The position numbers were made by a program, and so were the translations under genes. The notes beneath the pieces are model-generated. The model did not search any database. It saw only the letters and a program-made list of their open reading frames with translations, and was not told the DNA's origin. From Desulfobacula sp. (GTDB lineage Bacteria; Desulfobacterota; Desulfobacteria; Desulfobacterales; Desulfobacteraceae): a DNA stretch of 6,324 nucleotides. The stretch is from the NCBI GenBank assembly GCA_029940245.1, contig JAOZRF010000004.1, forward strand, positions 1-6,324, written 5' to 3'. This document shows positions 5,590 to 6,324 of the stretch, in pieces (the stretch's first letter is position 1; the number at the start of each line of letters is the position of its first letter).

Positions 5590-6324
5590 ATGAAACGCAA
5601 CACCTTAATTATTTTCCTTTTTATCGCATGTATCATGGTCACAATCCCATGTTTCGGAACCCAGTTAAACATACAGTTGAGCCCTGAAGAAAACGCCTGG
5701 TTAAAAAACCATTCATCCATAAATATAGGAGGGCCCAAGTCTTTTCCACCCTTTCATTTTTTTGACGACAAAAATGACCTCAAAGGCATATCAGCCGACT
5801 ATATCACGATGATTATGAATTCCCTGGGGGTAAAGGTCAATGTACTGAACAACCTGCCCTGGCCTGAGGTATTAAAAAAAGCAGCATCAGGTGAGATCGA
5901 CTTGATCCCCTGTATTGCCAAAACCGAAGAACAGGAAGCATTTCTTGATTTTTCACATCCCTATCTTTCATTTCCCCTGGTCATTATTACCAGAAAAGAC
6001 ACACAGTTTATCCGTGGGATTGAAGATTTAACGGGCAGGAAATTAGCAATCATACAAAAGATTTCAACTGATGAATGGTTAAAACGGGATGGGATTGATT
6101 TTATCCCCTATTATGTCGAATCCCCGCTCAAAGGACTTGAAGCCGTATCTTTCGGCAGGGCTGATGCCAAGATCGAAAACCTGGCATCTGCCACTTACCT
6201 GATTCAGGAACACGGTCTGACTAATCTTAAGATTGCCGCACCAACCCGCTATGAATATTACAATCTGTATATGGCGGTTAGCAAGGATCTGCCTGAATTA
6301 TTGGGCATAATAGACAAATCCCTG
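5590..6324 (+). CDS. Periplasmic SBP_bac_3 (BvgS-type) sensor domain protein, partial (runs off right edge)
   Basis: The 245 visible codons begin with a signal peptide or signal anchor (MKRNTLIIFLFIACIMVTIP). The linker LSPEENAWLKNH (30-41) is the form typical of BvgS-type sensor kinases ('LTPEEKAWLAEHP'). A type-3 solute-binding (Venus flytrap) domain follows from about residue 44: INIGGPKSFPPFHFFDD, LKGISADYITMIMNSLG, PWPEVLKKAASGEIDLIPCIAKTEE, FLDFSHPYLSFPLVIITRKD, IEDLTGRKLAII, and the second-lobe GRADAKIENLASATYLI. In Proteobacteria such domains mostly feed hybrid histidine kinases or GGDEF/EAL proteins; a free ABC-transporter binding protein is the alternative. The output domain lies beyond the window. 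ATG 5590 places the signal peptide at the N-terminus, but its nearest GAGGG is 15 bases away. An in-frame ATG at 5548, with GGGA five bases upstream, would add 14 residues. Confidence 0.87.
   Translation, partial: MKRNTLIIFLFIACIMVTIPCFGTQLNIQLSPEENAWLKNHSSINIGGPKSFPPFHFFDDKNDLKGISADYITMIMNSLGVKVNVLNNLPWPEVLKKAASGEIDLIPCIAKTEEQEAFLDFSHPYLSFPLVIITRKDTQFIRGIEDLTGRKLAIIQKISTDEWLKRDGIDFIPYYVESPLKGLEAVSFGRADAKIENLASATYLIQEHGLTNLKIAAPTRYEYYNLYMAVSKDLPELLGIIDKSL

Noticed and set aside
1..6324. CRISPR array, tRNA/rRNA genes, insertion sequence or phage attachment site
   Set aside because: I saw no regularly spaced repeats, no cloverleaf or rRNA-like sequence, no transposase or integrase motifs, and no flanking target duplications around the nuclease relic.

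Overview
The window looks like a chromosomal stretch of a moderately AT-rich Gram-negative bacterium. A sulfate-reducer-like member of the Desulfobacterota (Desulfobacterales) is my best guess. I base this on the style of the exported proteins: a lipoprotein with an 'AEDINGDG'-type EF-hand module, a periplasmic BvgS-type sensor domain, and extracellular jelly-roll/Ig-like modules. The taxonomic guess is inference; no marker gene is present.

Layout: positions 1-2000 read leftward. From right to left they hold a wrecked YhcG/DUF1016-family nuclease gene (1655-1921), a DJ-1/PfpI-family gene (1054-1611), and a secreted jelly-roll plus Ig-like protein (start near 925, running off the left edge). 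The last of these starts at TTG, so ATG-based gene calling misses it. Positions 2000-6324 read rightward. A promoter-like site (2022-2051) precedes an 887-residue predicted lipoprotein of unrecognised family (2199-4862), which is closed by a good intrinsic terminator (4915-4959). A YdiI/MenI-type hotdog acyl-CoA thioesterase (5046-5468) follows. After a second promoter-like site comes the start of a protein with a periplasmic solute-binding sensor domain (5590 to the right edge), probably the input half of a histidine kinase or cyclic-di-GMP protein.

The genes do not form an obvious single pathway. Three of the five intact or partial genes encode exported proteins (secreted, lipidated, periplasmic sensor). 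The other two, the DJ-1-like protein and the thioesterase, are cytoplasmic housekeeping-type enzymes, each with its own ribosome-binding site. The nuclease wreck and the gene-poor 1612-2198 interval suggest past insertion and decay between the leftward and rightward blocks.

The most novel item is the 887-residue lipoprotein. It has a lipobox, a beta-sandwich-like N-terminal module with two calcium-loop motifs, a long helical/coiled-coil middle that lacks tryptophan, and a tryptophan-rich C-terminal third. No CRISPR array, tRNA, rRNA, transposase or integrase was seen.
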